Shown: positions 17,184 through 26,118, counted from the first letter of the stretch. The stretch: DNA of 64,000 nt from RI-153 sp963721725 (GCA_963721725.1 CAVRLX010000009.1:1-64000); one strand, 5' to 3'. Made by a program: numbers and translations. Notes: generated by a model from the letters alone, not told the origin.

Positions 17184-19398
17184 AAATTTATCCCTCACCC
17201 TCAAACTGATCCTGGTTTTTGGGGGGGCTGTCGCTCTGATTTTGCTTATCTTCGGCACAATTGCCTATCAGATCGGCTACTCCAGTCTGGTTTCGACGGT
17301 GGAGTTTGGTCTTATCTCCACGGCTGTGGAAAAAGAGATCGCCTTTAACACGTGGATCGGGGAACGCCAACACTCGCTGGAGATCATCGCGGCCCAGCCC
17401 CGTTTTGGCACAGCGCTTCAAACATTCCTCGCCCAACGGCAGAGCCGAACCGGGCAAGCAGCCCACGACCAGATCGTGGCCGAATTTCACCCGTGGATTA
17501 CATCCGACGAAGGATTCGACAGCTTGGTCTTGTTGGATGCCGAAAGTGGAGAGATACTCGCCTCGAACGATCCGGAGTTGGAGGGGAAATTTCGCGAGGA
17601 TCGCAACTATTTTCGCGAAGGGCTGCGCGGACCTTATGTGCAAAATCCATTCTACGCACTGACCATTCAAGCCCCAGTCATGTTTGTGTCTATGCCCATC
17701 CGCAACGACACAGGCAGCGCGATTGGCGTCTTGGCCGGGCAGTTGAACATCGACCATCTAAATACGATTGTCAATACATACAACAGCCTCTACCAAAGTC
17801 TGGATGTCTATTTGGTCAATGCAGCCAATCTTTTTATTTCGCAGCCACGCTTAATTGACGATGGGGTGATGCTACGCCAGGGCATACGCACAGAGTCTGT
17901 CAAGCACTGTCTGGCCGGTGATAACGGCATTCTGGTGGAAGAGAACTATGTCCGCCATCCGGTGATTACCGTTTACCGTTGGCTGCCGGCACGTGAACTC
18001 TGCCTGCTGGTTTCGTTGGATCGAGATGAAATTCTGGAACCGGTCTATCACTTTTCGCAGATCATGATCGGGCTGGGACTGACGGCGTTGGCGCTGACTG
18101 CGCTGATTGCCGTGGCGGTGGCGCGCACGATTACAAGCCCGGTGTTGGCCTTGCGCAAGGTGGCAACCCGCTTTGGCGAGGGCGACCTCAACGCACGCAT
18201 GGACGTTCGCACAAGCGATGAAATGGGGCAGTTGGCCGCCTCCTTTAACACCATGGCTGCCTCCCTGGCCGAGGAACGACGTCTGCGCTATCGGGCGGCG
18301 CGCCTCTTTGACATTTCGGTGGAATTGCTCTCGATTAGCGGCACCGATGGCTATTTCAAAGAGCTAAACCCGGCCTGGGAACGCACATTGGGACACACAC
18401 AGGCAGTGTTGCTCTCTACGCCCATGCTTGATTTTGTCCACCCCGACGATGTGGAGCAGACCGCCACACAGCAGGCGAACATAGTGGCCGGTGAAACGGT
18501 AGCCAACTTCGAGAATCGGTTCTGCTGTGCGGATGGCTCCTACAAATGGTTATCATGGACGGCGGTGTTGGATGCGGAAGAGGAGCTGATCTATGCAGTG
18601 GCGCGTAATATTACCAAACGCAAAGATGCCGATGAGCGGCTGGCCCAACAGTCCATCGAGTTGCACCGCTCGAATCAGGAGTTGGAGCAGTTCGCCTACG
18701 TAGCGTCGCACGATCTCCAGGAGCCGTTACGCAAGGTCAGCAGCTATTTACAACTGATCCAGCGGCGCTATGCCGGGCAGATTGACGAAGACGCCGATGT
18801 TTTTATCAACTTTGCTGTGGACGGCGCCACACGCATGAAGGCGCTGATTAATGACCTGCTGGCCTATTCACGCGTAGGAACGCATAGCAGACCGAGGACG
18901 CCCACCAATTTGAACCTGGTTCTGGAACGTGTGCTCTCCGATCTACAATTTCAGATTGTCGAAAGTGGGGCCTCCGTCCGTGTGGGAGCATTACCCACGG
19001 TGCTGGCAGACGAAACCCAGATGGTGCAACTCTTCCAGAACCTGATCAGCAATGCGCTGAAATTTCAGCAGGGCAGCCCCGTGGTCGAAATTGGGGCAAC
19101 GCAACAAGGCCCGACATGGCAATTCTCTGTGCGCGACAACGGCATCGGCATTGAGTCTCAGTACATGGAACGCATCTTTGTGATCTTTCAGCGGCTGCAT
19201 GGCCGAGGCGACTATGCTGGCACGGGGATTGGGCTGGCCGTCTGCAAAAAGATCGTCGAGCGCCACGACGGGACGATCTGGGTCGAATCTGAAGTTGGGA
19301 TTGGGTCTACCTTCTTTTTCACCCTGCCCTTGCGCGAGAATCTTGAAGACCTGATTCACGATCCCGCCACAAAAAGGCCAAAAAGACCGACTGTGTGA
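17176..19398 (+). CDS. Membrane sensor histidine kinase (Cache-HAMP-PAS-HisKA-HATPase)
   Basis: 740 residues from the ATG at 17176 (overlaps the upstream stop). Order: membrane segment at about 8-30; extracytoplasmic dCache-like domain (30-290); second membrane segment (about 295-318); HAMP (about 318-372, VARTITSPVLALRKVATRFG); PAS (about 390-495, GYFKELNPAWERTLG); HisKA with phospho-acceptor in YVASHDLQEPLRKVSSY (about 515); HATPase with N box NLISNALKFQ, G1 DNGIGIE and G2 GTGIGLAVCKKIVE. The HisKA type is the phytochrome/CikA-like subclass, whose partner is usually a single-domain regulator such as the gene that follows. Confidence 0.9.
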   Translation: MIKNLSLTLKLILVFGGAVALILLIFGTIAYQIGYSSLVSTVEFGLISTAVEKEIAFNTWIGERQHSLEIIAAQPRFGTALQTFLAQRQSRTGQAAHDQIVAEFHPWITSDEGFDSLVLLDAESGEILASNDPELEGKFREDRNYFREGLRGPYVQNPFYALTIQAPVMFVSMPIRNDTGSAIGVLAGQLNIDHLNTIVNTYNSLYQSLDVYLVNAANLFISQPRLIDDGVMLRQGIRTESVKHCLAGDNGILVEENYVRHPVITVYRWLPARELCLLVSLDRDEILEPVYHFSQIMIGLGLTALALTALIAVAVARTITSPVLALRKVATRFGEGDLNARMDVRTSDEMGQLAASFNTMAASLAEERRLRYRAARLFDISVELLSISGTDGYFKELNPAWERTLGHTQAVLLSTPMLDFVHPDDVEQTATQQANIVAGETVANFENRFCCADGSYKWLSWTAVLDAEEELIYAVARNITKRKDADERLAQQSIELHRSNQELEQFAYVASHDLQEPLRKVSSYLQLIQRRYAGQIDEDADVFINFAVDGATRMKALINDLLAYSRVGTHSRPRTPTNLNLVLERVLSDLQFQIVESGASVRVGALPTVLADETQMVQLFQNLISNALKFQQGSPVVEIGATQQGPTWQFSVRDNGIGIESQYMERIFVIFQRLHGRGDYAGTGIGLAVCKKIVERHDGTIWVESEVGIGSTFFFTLPLRENLEDLIHDPATKRPKRPTV

Positions 19399-19457
19399 AA
19401 CACGCAGTTTCTGTACTGCAACCATTGACGTCAATCTTAAACGAGGACAAAACCCGC

Positions 19458-19913
19458 ATGACTCTATCTCCCGCCAGGTCGATTGATATTTTGTTAGTTG
19501 AGGATGATCCCGGTGATGTGCGGCTGACCCAAGAAGCCCTGCGTGAGAGCAAAGTCCACATTAATTTGCATGTGGTCCAAGATGGAGTTGAGGCCATCCG
19601 CTATTTGGAACAGCGCGATCAATATGTCGCTGTTGTTCGCCCAGATCTGATCCTATTGGATCTCAATCTGCCGCGTATGGATGGGCGCGAAGTGCTGGCG
19701 TCCATTAAATCCAACGAAAGTCTGCGCAAGATCCCGGTGGTCATCCTCACCACCTCTGAAGCAGAGAATGATATTGTCCAATCCTATGATCTCCACGCCA
19801 ATTGCTATATCACCAAACCCGTTGATTTAGACCAATTTTTGAAGATTGTACGCGCAATTAAAGATTTCTGGTTTACCATTGTTACCCTCCCCCCCACTGA
19901 TTATATTGCATAA
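19458..19913 (+). CDS. Single-domain response regulator, Rcp1 type
   Basis: 151 residues. Receiver landmarks: acidic pair in LLVEDDPGDVRLTQEAL, phospho-acceptor D in LILLDLNLPRMDG, T in VVILTTSEAE and K in CYITKPVDLDQF. The FxKIV-type end (FLKIVRAIKDFW) is typical of Rcp1 regulators of phytochrome-like kinases. There is no output domain, so it likely relays phosphate or acts by protein contact. An in-frame GTG at 19395 would overlap the kinase gene by 4 bp, but the ATG at 19458 fits the family start better. Confidence 0.87.
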   Translation: MTLSPARSIDILLVEDDPGDVRLTQEALRESKVHINLHVVQDGVEAIRYLEQRDQYVAVVRPDLILLDLNLPRMDGREVLASIKSNESLRKIPVVILTTSEAENDIVQSYDLHANCYITKPVDLDQFLKIVRAIKDFWFTIVTLPPTDYIA

Positions 19914-20008
19914 CGTTAATGTCATTCGAGCGGAATTTGAGCGTGTACGCCAAGCGCTCCAAAGCTATCAAATCCCATTTCCACAATCCACCCCACTGAG
20001 AGGTCCCC

Positions 20009-20851
20009 ATGATTATCGACACCCACACCCACTTTTACGACCCGACGCGCCCCCAGGGCATCCCCTGGCCGCCGCCGGAAAACACCCTGCTCTATCGCCG
20101 TGTGCTACCCACCCATCTCCAAGCGTTGCCCGGTGCGGGTGCAGTCACCGGCACTGTGGTTGTCGAAGCCAGTCGTTGGCTGGAAGATAACCAGTGGATT
20201 CTCGATCTGGCTGCCGACGCGCCGTTCATCGTGGGCTTTGTCGGCCAGATTGTGCCGGGCCAGCCCTCGTTTGGCGCGGATCTGGCGCGCTTTGCGGCAA
20301 ACCCGATCTTACGGGGCATCCGCTGTGGCGGGCAATACTTTGAGGATAGCCAGCGCGGCAGCTTTATAGCGGATCTGCGCACGCTGGCCGAGCGCGATCT
20401 TTCGTTGGATCTCTTGATCCGCGCCGAGCATCTGGACGCCGTGCTGACCGTGGCCCGCCAGATCCCCGATCTGCGTATGGTGATCAACCACATTCTGCAC
20501 ATGCCCGTGGACGGCAACGCCGTGGATCCCGCCTGGCGTGAGCGCATGGCCCGTGCCGCCGAGCAGCCCAACATTTCCATGAAAGTCTCGGCGGTAATGG
20601 AGCAGAGTACCCGCCAGCCCGCCCCGGCGGATCTCGACTTCTATCGCCCGGCGCTGGATCTGTTGTGGGGTGCGTTTGGCTCCACGCGCTTGATCTATGG
20701 CAGCAACTGGCCGGTCTCCGACCGGGCAGGGCGCAACTATGCGGACTATTTGGCGATGGTGCAAGCGTACTTTGCCGAGAAGGGCGAGGAAGCCACGCAG
20801 AACTACTTCTGGCGCAATGCCAAAGAAGTCTATAAGTGGCTTGAACGGTGA
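20009..20851 (+). CDS. Amidohydrolase-family TIM-barrel hydrolase
   Basis: 280 residues. IIDTHTHFYDPTRPQGIPWP carries the HxH metal motif at the first strand, and later VINHILHMP, NISMKVSAVM and RLIYGSNWPVSDRAG match the L-fuconolactonase / 2-pyrone-4,6-dicarboxylate hydrolase branch. These hydrolyse lactones of sugars or aromatic breakdown products. The protein is full length; the substrate is unknown. A Shine-Dalgarno (GAGAGG) precedes the ATG. Confidence 0.85.
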   Translation: MIIDTHTHFYDPTRPQGIPWPPPENTLLYRRVLPTHLQALPGAGAVTGTVVVEASRWLEDNQWILDLAADAPFIVGFVGQIVPGQPSFGADLARFAANPILRGIRCGGQYFEDSQRGSFIADLRTLAERDLSLDLLIRAEHLDAVLTVARQIPDLRMVINHILHMPVDGNAVDPAWRERMARAAEQPNISMKVSAVMEQSTRQPAPADLDFYRPALDLLWGAFGSTRLIYGSNWPVSDRAGRNYADYLAMVQAYFAEKGEEATQNYFWRNAKEVYKWLER

Positions 20852-21122
20852 ATTTCACCTTTGGGGCAATTGTATAGGCCGATATATTGTGCGAGAGGTG
20901 AATGCCAGGACCGCGCAGCCCAAAGCGCACATACCGGTTTGTGGTGTAGTCAGCCTCAACGGCCATGTAGTACTACTCTCCGGCGCGCAGCGCATCCGTT
21001 GTCAAGAAGGGCTGCCAGTCGGCCTGCCCTGGGGATACCTCCGCCCAGATGTAAGTCCTATCTTATTTGTCCTGGCATGTGACCAGCACATTCATTTTGC
21101 CGGTCACATGCCAGCCCAGTGG
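20852..21122. other. Gene-free decayed stretch
   Basis: No frame here gives a protein I recognise, although the minus strand holds a short coding-like tail (YIWAEVSPGQADWQPFLTT) ending near 20975 without any start. Together with the fragments to the right it looks like the scar of deleted genes. Confidence 0.4.
21072..21114. repeat. Perfect 13-bp inverted repeat
   Basis: CTGGCATGTGACC at 21072-21084 is exactly complementary to GGTCACATGCCAG at 21102-21114 with a 17-bp loop. No U-run follows on either strand. It may be an old terminator or the end of a lost element. Confidence 0.75.
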
Positions 21123-21287
21123 TTATTGATCGGCCATCGCCCCATCCTGCTGGGCGTGGGCAATGACCTTTGCTGCCACGGCCTCTCCCATCTTACGACC
21201 GACGGCCATCTCAAAGCGGACATGGATGCCGGCCCAGATGCGCGACTCCAGCGCTTCGGTGGCTCTGGCACAAAGGGACAAGCACTG
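21123..21287 (-). pseudogene. C-terminal scrap of a vanadium haloperoxidase/PAP2-like protein
   Basis: In the frame right after the TPR stop, the minus strand reads ATEALESRIWAGIHVRFEM then AVGRKMGEAVAAKVIAHA and stops at 21123. This closely matches the end of PAP2-fold haloperoxidase-like proteins (SRIWAGIHFRF...GxxVGxYVxxHA). The remaining ~400 residues, including the active site, are gone. Confidence 0.5.
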
Positions 21288-21947
21288 CTACTTCTGCGCC
21301 AGAAATGCCTGCGCCGTAGCCAGTTCAGTGCGATCCCCATCTGCGTTGGCGCTCAGGGCGACAAGTTGTTCATAGAACGTACGCGCCTTTTCGAGATCGC
21401 CCGCCAGCTCTGCGGCGTGGGCGGCCCCATACAACCCCATAAAGCGATTCGGTTCGGTTTGCTGCGAGGCTTCAAACGCCTGCAAGGCTATGGTGGGGTC
21501 GCCTAGTTCAAGCAACATCTCTCCCAACAGTTCTTGGGCGGGCTTAAGCGGGCCGGGCGTCACCGGGTGCTTTTCAGTCGCGGCTTCCAAATCCACCGCT
21601 TGCTGCATCAATGCCAGCGCCTCATCCTGGTTGCCTTGCGCCAGGGCAATCCAGGCGGCAACTTCGGTATACTGGATTTCTGCCTGCCCCGCCCAATAAG
21701 CATTCTTGGCCTCCACCAGGGTATCGTGCAGGATCTGGAGCCGTTCCAAATCGCGCTGGGCAGCGGCGACATCACCACTGCGGGCAGCGCCCAGGCCACG
21801 GGCAAAGACCAACACGGCCTCCGATTGCGGGAACTTTTCCCAAGCCAGATGACTCGGCTGTAAGGTCAGCCCGGCAGCCTCTGCCCATTGGTTGCGTTCA
21901 AGGGCAGTGTTCGCAAGCGTTTTTTGCGATGAGAAAGGTAAGGCTAT
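21288..21947 (-). pseudogene. C-terminal fragment of a TPR protein
   Basis: About 219 readable residues from LPFSSQKTLANTALERNQW through AWEKFPQSEAVLVFARGLG to FLAQK. Blocks such as ARGLGAARSGDVAAAQRDL, EKHPVTPGPLKPAQELLGE and EPNRFMGLYGAAHAAELAG are the helical C-terminal part of a widespread TPR protein of about 550 residues. The N-terminal half is missing: an in-frame stop lies at 21950-21948 and no start exists. A GTG at 21815 could start a shorter protein, but a remnant is more likely. Confidence 0.65.
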
Positions 21948-21962
21948 TCAAAATAATAAAGT

Positions 21963-22056
21963 ATCCAGCCAAAGCCCCCGGCACTTTCAGACCATGCGAG
22001 CCTGTACACTGAAATCCAGCCGTCTAAGTTCATAAGGTGCCGGGGACTTTTGGGTA
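21963..22056. repeat. Inverted pair of a GTGCCGGG-type repeat
   Basis: AAGTGCCGGGGGCTTT (minus strand, 21990-21968) and AAGGTGCCGGGGACTTTTGG (plus, 22034-22053) face each other; a third relative, AAAAGTGCCGGGAACTTCGG, lies at 22760. The first copy abuts the broken end of the TPR fragment. Confidence 0.5.
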
Positions 22057-22101
22057 CTTATTTTCTTGAAGTAGCCTTTGATCAGAAAAGACCGGCGTAC
22101 T

Positions 22102-22482
22102 TTACCCGGCGGTGGCTTTTTCACTCTTGTTGCCGTTGCTGGCAATGCGGCTCTTGTCCTGATGTTTTTTGCCCTCTTCAATTAACATCACAGGAATGCC
22201 ATTGCGGATGGGATAGCGGTAGCCGTTGCGCGGGTTGAGCAAATATTTGCCCTCTTCCACCAGTTCAAGCTTGCCTTTGTCCTCTGGATCGACCAAAATT
22301 TCCAGCAGTTGCGGGCTAATGTCGCCGCCCAGGGGCGCATCTTCCAACGGCGTAATCGGCGTTTCGGGCAAGACACCGCTGCCGGCGCCCTGGGGCGCGG
22401 ACTGTGCCAACAGCTTTTGGATGGCGTAGATCACTCCAGCCACAAAGGCCAGGAAAAAGATAAACTTAAAGAATTTTTTCAT
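22102..22482 (-). CDS. Membrane-anchored Trm112-like protein
   Basis: 126 residues. A membrane segment (FFKFIFFLAFVAGVIYAIQK, residues 3-22) and a flexible linker lead to LLEILVDPEDKGKLEL and YLLNPRNGYRYPIRNGIPVMLIEEG (the last read as YPIRNGIPVML then IEEG), the Trm112/YcaR zinc-finger-like fold. The CPxC that starts usual Trm112 domains is replaced by DPED and there are no cysteines at all, so it cannot bind zinc in the normal way. Cytosolic Trm112 activates methyltransferases; a membrane-tethered version has no assigned role that I know. Ends in a lysine-rich tail. Confidence 0.72.
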   Translation of the reverse strand: MKKFFKFIFFLAFVAGVIYAIQKLLAQSAPQGAGSGVLPETPITPLEDAPLGGDISPQLLEILVDPEDKGKLELVEEGKYLLNPRNGYRYPIRNGIPVMLIEEGKKHQDKSRIASNGNKSEKATAG

Positions 22483-22524
22483 TGGACTCTCCTCGGTTCA
22501 AACGGTGATAAATAAAAAAGCGAA

Positions 22525-22615
22525 ATAACTATCCAGGTGCGACGCACTCGCCCGGTGTAGATCGGTTGCGAAAAACTATGTGCGAGTGCGTCGCACCCTA
22601 GACCTGAATAGATAC
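22525..22615 (+). repeat. Family-1 palindromic repeat, copy B
   Basis: Arms GGTGCGACGCACTCGCC and GCGAGTGCGTCGCACC surround a 24-bp loop region; ends TATCCAGG and CCTGAATAGATAC. It lies in the 22483-22892 gap between the divergent Trm112-like and 7TM kinase genes. The remainder of that gap shows only one further GTGCCGGG-type repeat. Confidence 0.85.
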
Positions 22616-22892
22616 CAAGCGAAACTGATTTGTTTGGGTAAAAACTAGGACAGAAAGCGGTTTGCATTGTGAAAGTTACTCTGTATCATAGCACAGGCGT
22701 ACGTTGATTGGAAAAGGCGGGATATGAGTGGGGTGTACTTCAGAATAGGGCGAATCGCTGAAAAGTGCCGGGAACTTCGGGTCCATTCCCGGAATGCTCG
22801 CTCCAATGAATATCCATAGCCTTTTCCAGCTTTTGTGCAGATAGTGCTTAATTTTGAATGACATTTGCACTCTTCGGGTGTAAAATATAACC

Positions 22893-24716
22893 ATGAGTTT
22901 CCCAGATCAATATAGTCTTTATTTAATTCTCGCATTTGTAGCCGTCTCAATCTCAACGTTTGTAAGTCTGCATGTTTTGCAGAATCGCACGTCCACAACC
23001 TGGGCGCTCTTGCGTGTCCTGTGGGTAGCATCGGGCTGGTTAATTTTCAACTCGTTCGAGCTGATTGCCACATCGCCAATCTTTACCCTCTTCTGGGCCA
23101 AAGCCAGCTACCTCTTTATCCCCTTTACCTCGGTGGCCTGGCTGCTCTTTGCCCTACACTATACGAGCAAATTTGACTGGCTGCGTCCCACACGAGTTTG
23201 GCTCTTCTTTGTGATCCCCACGCTGACCACTCTCCTGGCCTGGACAAACGAATGGCATGGCCTGATCTGGCAAAGCTATACATTTATCCCCGTGGGGCGG
23301 CTGCTGGCCCTCTCGGTGGAGCACGGCCCCATGTTTGTACTCCACGGCGCGTACTCCTATGCGCTGGTCCTGCTGGGATCCTACCTAATCGTTGTGCAAT
23401 CGTTTAAGACCTACAGCCTCTATCGTTTTCAATCGATCTGGCTCACGGCGGGAACTTTGATCCCGGTCCTGTTAAATTTGGTCTATGTCTTTCATCTTGT
23501 GCCAGAGTTGCGCAAAGATTACACCGCGGTTGGCTTTGCCTGTGCCGGGTTAACCTTTGTGGTGGGCATCTATCGCTATCGGCTTTTTGATCTCAAGCCT
23601 GTGGCGCGCGACAAGTTAATCGACAGCATGGCCGATCTCATGATCGTGCTGGATCGACAGGGGCGCGTGATTGATCTGAATACGGCAGCCCAGCGCTTTT
23701 TGGCGCGCCCCGTTGATGAGCTAATTGGGCAGCCTGTGGAGATTGTGCTGGACCGCTGGGCACACCTGATTGAGAGATTTCGCCACAATTTCAACGCCCG
23801 CGCCGAGATCGTCGTCCAGCACGAAGGGCATGTCTACGACTACGATCTCTCCATGAATCCGCTCACCGACGCCGCAGGCAGCCATACCGGGCGGCTGGTT
23901 GTGCTGCGCGATATTAGCGCACAAAAGAAAATCGAGCGCGAACTTAACCAGCGCACCGCCCAACTTGAGATCCACAACCGGGAACTCGACGCCTTTGCCC
24001 ACACCGTTGCCCACGATCTCAAGAATCCACTAACCACGATTGTCGGTTTTGCCGAGTTGATGGGCAGCATAAGCGACGACGAAGAGATGGCTAAGATGGC
24101 CGGGGCGATTGCCCGATCCGGCCACAAAATGTATGACATTATTAACGGGCTGATGTTGTTGGCGCGTGCTCGCCAGCAAGAGGTGACGCCGGAGCCGTTG
24201 TCCATGTCGCTCATTATCCACGAAGCGTTGAGCCAACTGCACACGGACCATGCCCACATTATCGTTCCTTCCGTCTGGCCGACTGCGCTGGGCTATGCGC
24301 CCTGGATCGAGGCCGTGTGGGTCAACTATATAAGCAATGCCCTGAAATATGGCGGAACCCCGCCCGTCATCGAACTTGGCGCGTCCCCACTGATCAGCCA
24401 CAACGGTCACCCCGCCATGCTGCGCTTTTGGGTGCGCGACAATGGTCCCGGCATTCCGCTGGAGAAACAGTCCCAACTTTTTACCCTCTTCACCCGGCTA
24501 GAGAAATCCCGTGCCCACGGGCATGGCCTGGGCCTCTCCATTGTCGAGCGCATTGTCACACGGCTGGGCGGCGAGGTGGGCGTCGAAAGCCAACCAGGCA
24601 CAGGCAGCACGTTCTGGTTTACGTTGCCCGCCGCCCGCCCGGAAAAAATCCATCCACCCTACGTTCCTGCCATATTGCCAAAAGCAGGGTTACCCGCTAA
24701 TATGGAGGGCAAATGA
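22893..24716 (+). CDS. 7TM-sensor histidine kinase with PAS domain
   Basis: 607 residues. Residues 1-230 contain seven hydrophobic segments of the histidine kinase N-terminal 7TM type (YLILAFVAVSISTFVSLHVL, then LLFALHYTS). A PAS domain (about 245-355, SMADLMIVLDRQGRVIDLNTAAQ as SMADLMIVLDRQ then VIDLNTAA) is followed by HisKA with H in HTVAHDLKNPLTTIVGF (about 385) and HATPase (NYISNALKYGG, DNGPGIP, GHGLGLSIVERIV). A complete kinase. No regulator gene adjoins; an integrase-like gene follows 12 bp on, so the two may be cotranscribed. Confidence 0.9.
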   Translation: MSFPDQYSLYLILAFVAVSISTFVSLHVLQNRTSTTWALLRVLWVASGWLIFNSFELIATSPIFTLFWAKASYLFIPFTSVAWLLFALHYTSKFDWLRPTRVWLFFVIPTLTTLLAWTNEWHGLIWQSYTFIPVGRLLALSVEHGPMFVLHGAYSYALVLLGSYLIVVQSFKTYSLYRFQSIWLTAGTLIPVLLNLVYVFHLVPELRKDYTAVGFACAGLTFVVGIYRYRLFDLKPVARDKLIDSMADLMIVLDRQGRVIDLNTAAQRFLARPVDELIGQPVEIVLDRWAHLIERFRHNFNARAEIVVQHEGHVYDYDLSMNPLTDAAGSHTGRLVVLRDISAQKKIERELNQRTAQLEIHNRELDAFAHTVAHDLKNPLTTIVGFAELMGSISDDEEMAKMAGAIARSGHKMYDIINGLMLLARARQQEVTPEPLSMSLIIHEALSQLHTDHAHIIVPSVWPTALGYAPWIEAVWVNYISNALKYGGTPPVIELGASPLISHNGHPAMLRFWVRDNGPGIPLEKQSQLFTLFTRLEKSRAHGHGLGLSIVERIVTRLGGEVGVESQPGTGSTFWFTLPAARPEKIHPPYVPAILPKAGLPANMEGK

Positions 24717-24728
24717 AAGGAGCATGTC

Positions 24729-25727
24729 ATGGATCGTTCGGAAATACCCCAGGAAGAGCGCACCCCGCATACTTCGGAAGCCACTCCTCCTGTTGAAAAC
24801 GGTACGCATATAAATGTTGAGATCGACCCGGCCACCAGCGCGCCCCCGCCGCTGCGCGCCCACAGTGATTTGGGCACGGCTGTGATTGCCTTTGACGATT
24901 TCATGATAGGCAAGGGTTTTAGCCAAAATACGATTAAAGCCTTTCGCAATGATTTGAAAATTCTGCGTGGCTTCATGGATGATTCGGCACTGTTGCATCA
25001 GATCCAAAATAGCCATCTTAACGATTTTTTAGAGTGGATGCAGAGCGAGCGGGACAAACCGTGTAGCGCCAAAACGTTGGCTCGGCGCATCACCACCCTA
25101 AAGGTCTTTTTTAGCTGGCTGCATGATACTGGCGTGATTGGGACTGATCCTGCCGATGCCATTGTGCAACAGAGTGTGCGCACGCCGCTGCCCACCATTT
25201 TGCACGATGACGAGATCAAACGGCTGGTGCGGACATGCCAAGATTGGCTGTTGGACCGTGAGAAAGCCGATGCACGCCCCTATCTGCTTGTGAGTTTGTT
25301 GCTCCAGACGGGCATGAAAAAGAGTGAGTGTGCCAAACTACTGGTGGAAGACGTTGATCGCTCACAGGCCCGATCTCCCGAAGTCCACATCCAATACAAC
25401 GATGTACGCTATGCCCATAAAAATCGCCGACTGCCGCTGAATCCAACCATTTTGCGACCGTTGGAACAGTATATGGCCGAATACAAACCGGACCGCTTTT
25501 TGTTTGAATGCACCCCGCGTAATCTGGAATATGTGCTAGACGAGGCGGGCAATCGGGCCAACATTCGCCGTTTGCAAGTGGGCTTCGAAACGCTGCGCTG
25601 GACGTGTGCGGTGCGCGATTTTAAGAACGGAATGCCAGACGAGCAACTGCGGCATAAGCTGGGATTGAGCAAAGTTTCGTGGCGCGATACCAGTGACAAG
25701 ATTCATCGCCTGGGTGGGCGCGGGTAA
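24729..25727 (+). CDS. Tyrosine-recombinase-fold protein lacking most catalytic residues
   Basis: 332 residues. The SAM-like N-terminal domain (IAFDDFMIGKGFSQNTIKAF, residues about 55-140) and the catalytic-fold domain (165-325) resemble XerC/XerD or phage integrases. But the first arginine region reads LLQTGMKKSECAKL (K instead of R), HxLRH reads ETLRW, LGHxS reads LGLSKVS, and no tyrosine stands where YxH is expected (SDKIHRL). Only the beta-hairpin lysine (HKNRRLPL) and the second arginine remain. Strand exchange is therefore unlikely; DNA binding or a regulatory role is possible. A strong terminator follows. Confidence 0.8.
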   Translation: MDRSEIPQEERTPHTSEATPPVENGTHINVEIDPATSAPPPLRAHSDLGTAVIAFDDFMIGKGFSQNTIKAFRNDLKILRGFMDDSALLHQIQNSHLNDFLEWMQSERDKPCSAKTLARRITTLKVFFSWLHDTGVIGTDPADAIVQQSVRTPLPTILHDDEIKRLVRTCQDWLLDREKADARPYLLVSLLLQTGMKKSECAKLLVEDVDRSQARSPEVHIQYNDVRYAHKNRRLPLNPTILRPLEQYMAEYKPDRFLFECTPRNLEYVLDEAGNRANIRRLQVGFETLRWTCAVRDFKNGMPDEQLRHKLGLSKVSWRDTSDKIHRLGGRG

Positions 25728-25757
25728 CAGCCCCTTGATCCTCTTCTCCGTTTATAC

Positions 25758-25792
25758 AAAGGCTTTTGGTAGCGCTACCAAAAGCCTTTTTT
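25758..25792 (+). terminator. Rho-independent terminator after the integrase-like gene
   Basis: AAAGGCTTTTGGTAGC pairs with GCTACCAAAAGCCTTTTTT: a 13-bp or longer stem centred on the AGCGCT palindrome, followed by a T run. As the stem is preceded by AAA it may also work weakly on the other strand. Confidence 0.92.
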
Positions 25793-25966
25793 AATGCCGC
25801 GTACCTGTTTACGGTACATGGATCGGCGCACGAGGCGGGGTGGCGGGATCGCTTCTCTTCTCCGGCACCGGTCTTCCCGCCCCACCTCATGCCCGTATTG
25901 CAATGAACTCCCCATCATTTACCCCGAAATCCCAACGAGTTCAGCGGGAGTTATGGTAAAATAAAG

Positions 25967-26059
25967 GTAACTAACCAGGTGCGACGCACTCGCTAAGGGT
26001 AGATTGGGTGTGAAGCGCTTGTGTGGCGAGTGCGTCGCACCCTAGACCTGTATAGGTAT
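25967..26059 (+). repeat. Family-1 palindromic repeat, copy C
   Basis: Begins GTAACTAACCAGGTGCGACG, ends CTAGACCTGTATAGGTAT, with the right arm GGCGAGTGCGTCGCACC. It fills the space before ccmH. Upstream, 25800-25960 shows a GC-rich inverted repeat (GAGGCGGGGTGGCGGG / CCCGCCCCACCTC) and no gene. Confidence 0.88.
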
Positions 26060-26118
26060 AAAGAGAGACCGTTGATATGTGCGGACAGAGGTCGGTTTGC
26101 CCAAGCAGAGGAGCCTTG

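Noticed and set aside
24729..25727. An integrative element or prophage bounded by the integrase-like gene
   Set aside because: The catalytic residues are missing, no tRNA or direct-repeat attachment sites were seen, and the flanking genes are ordinary chromosomal ones.
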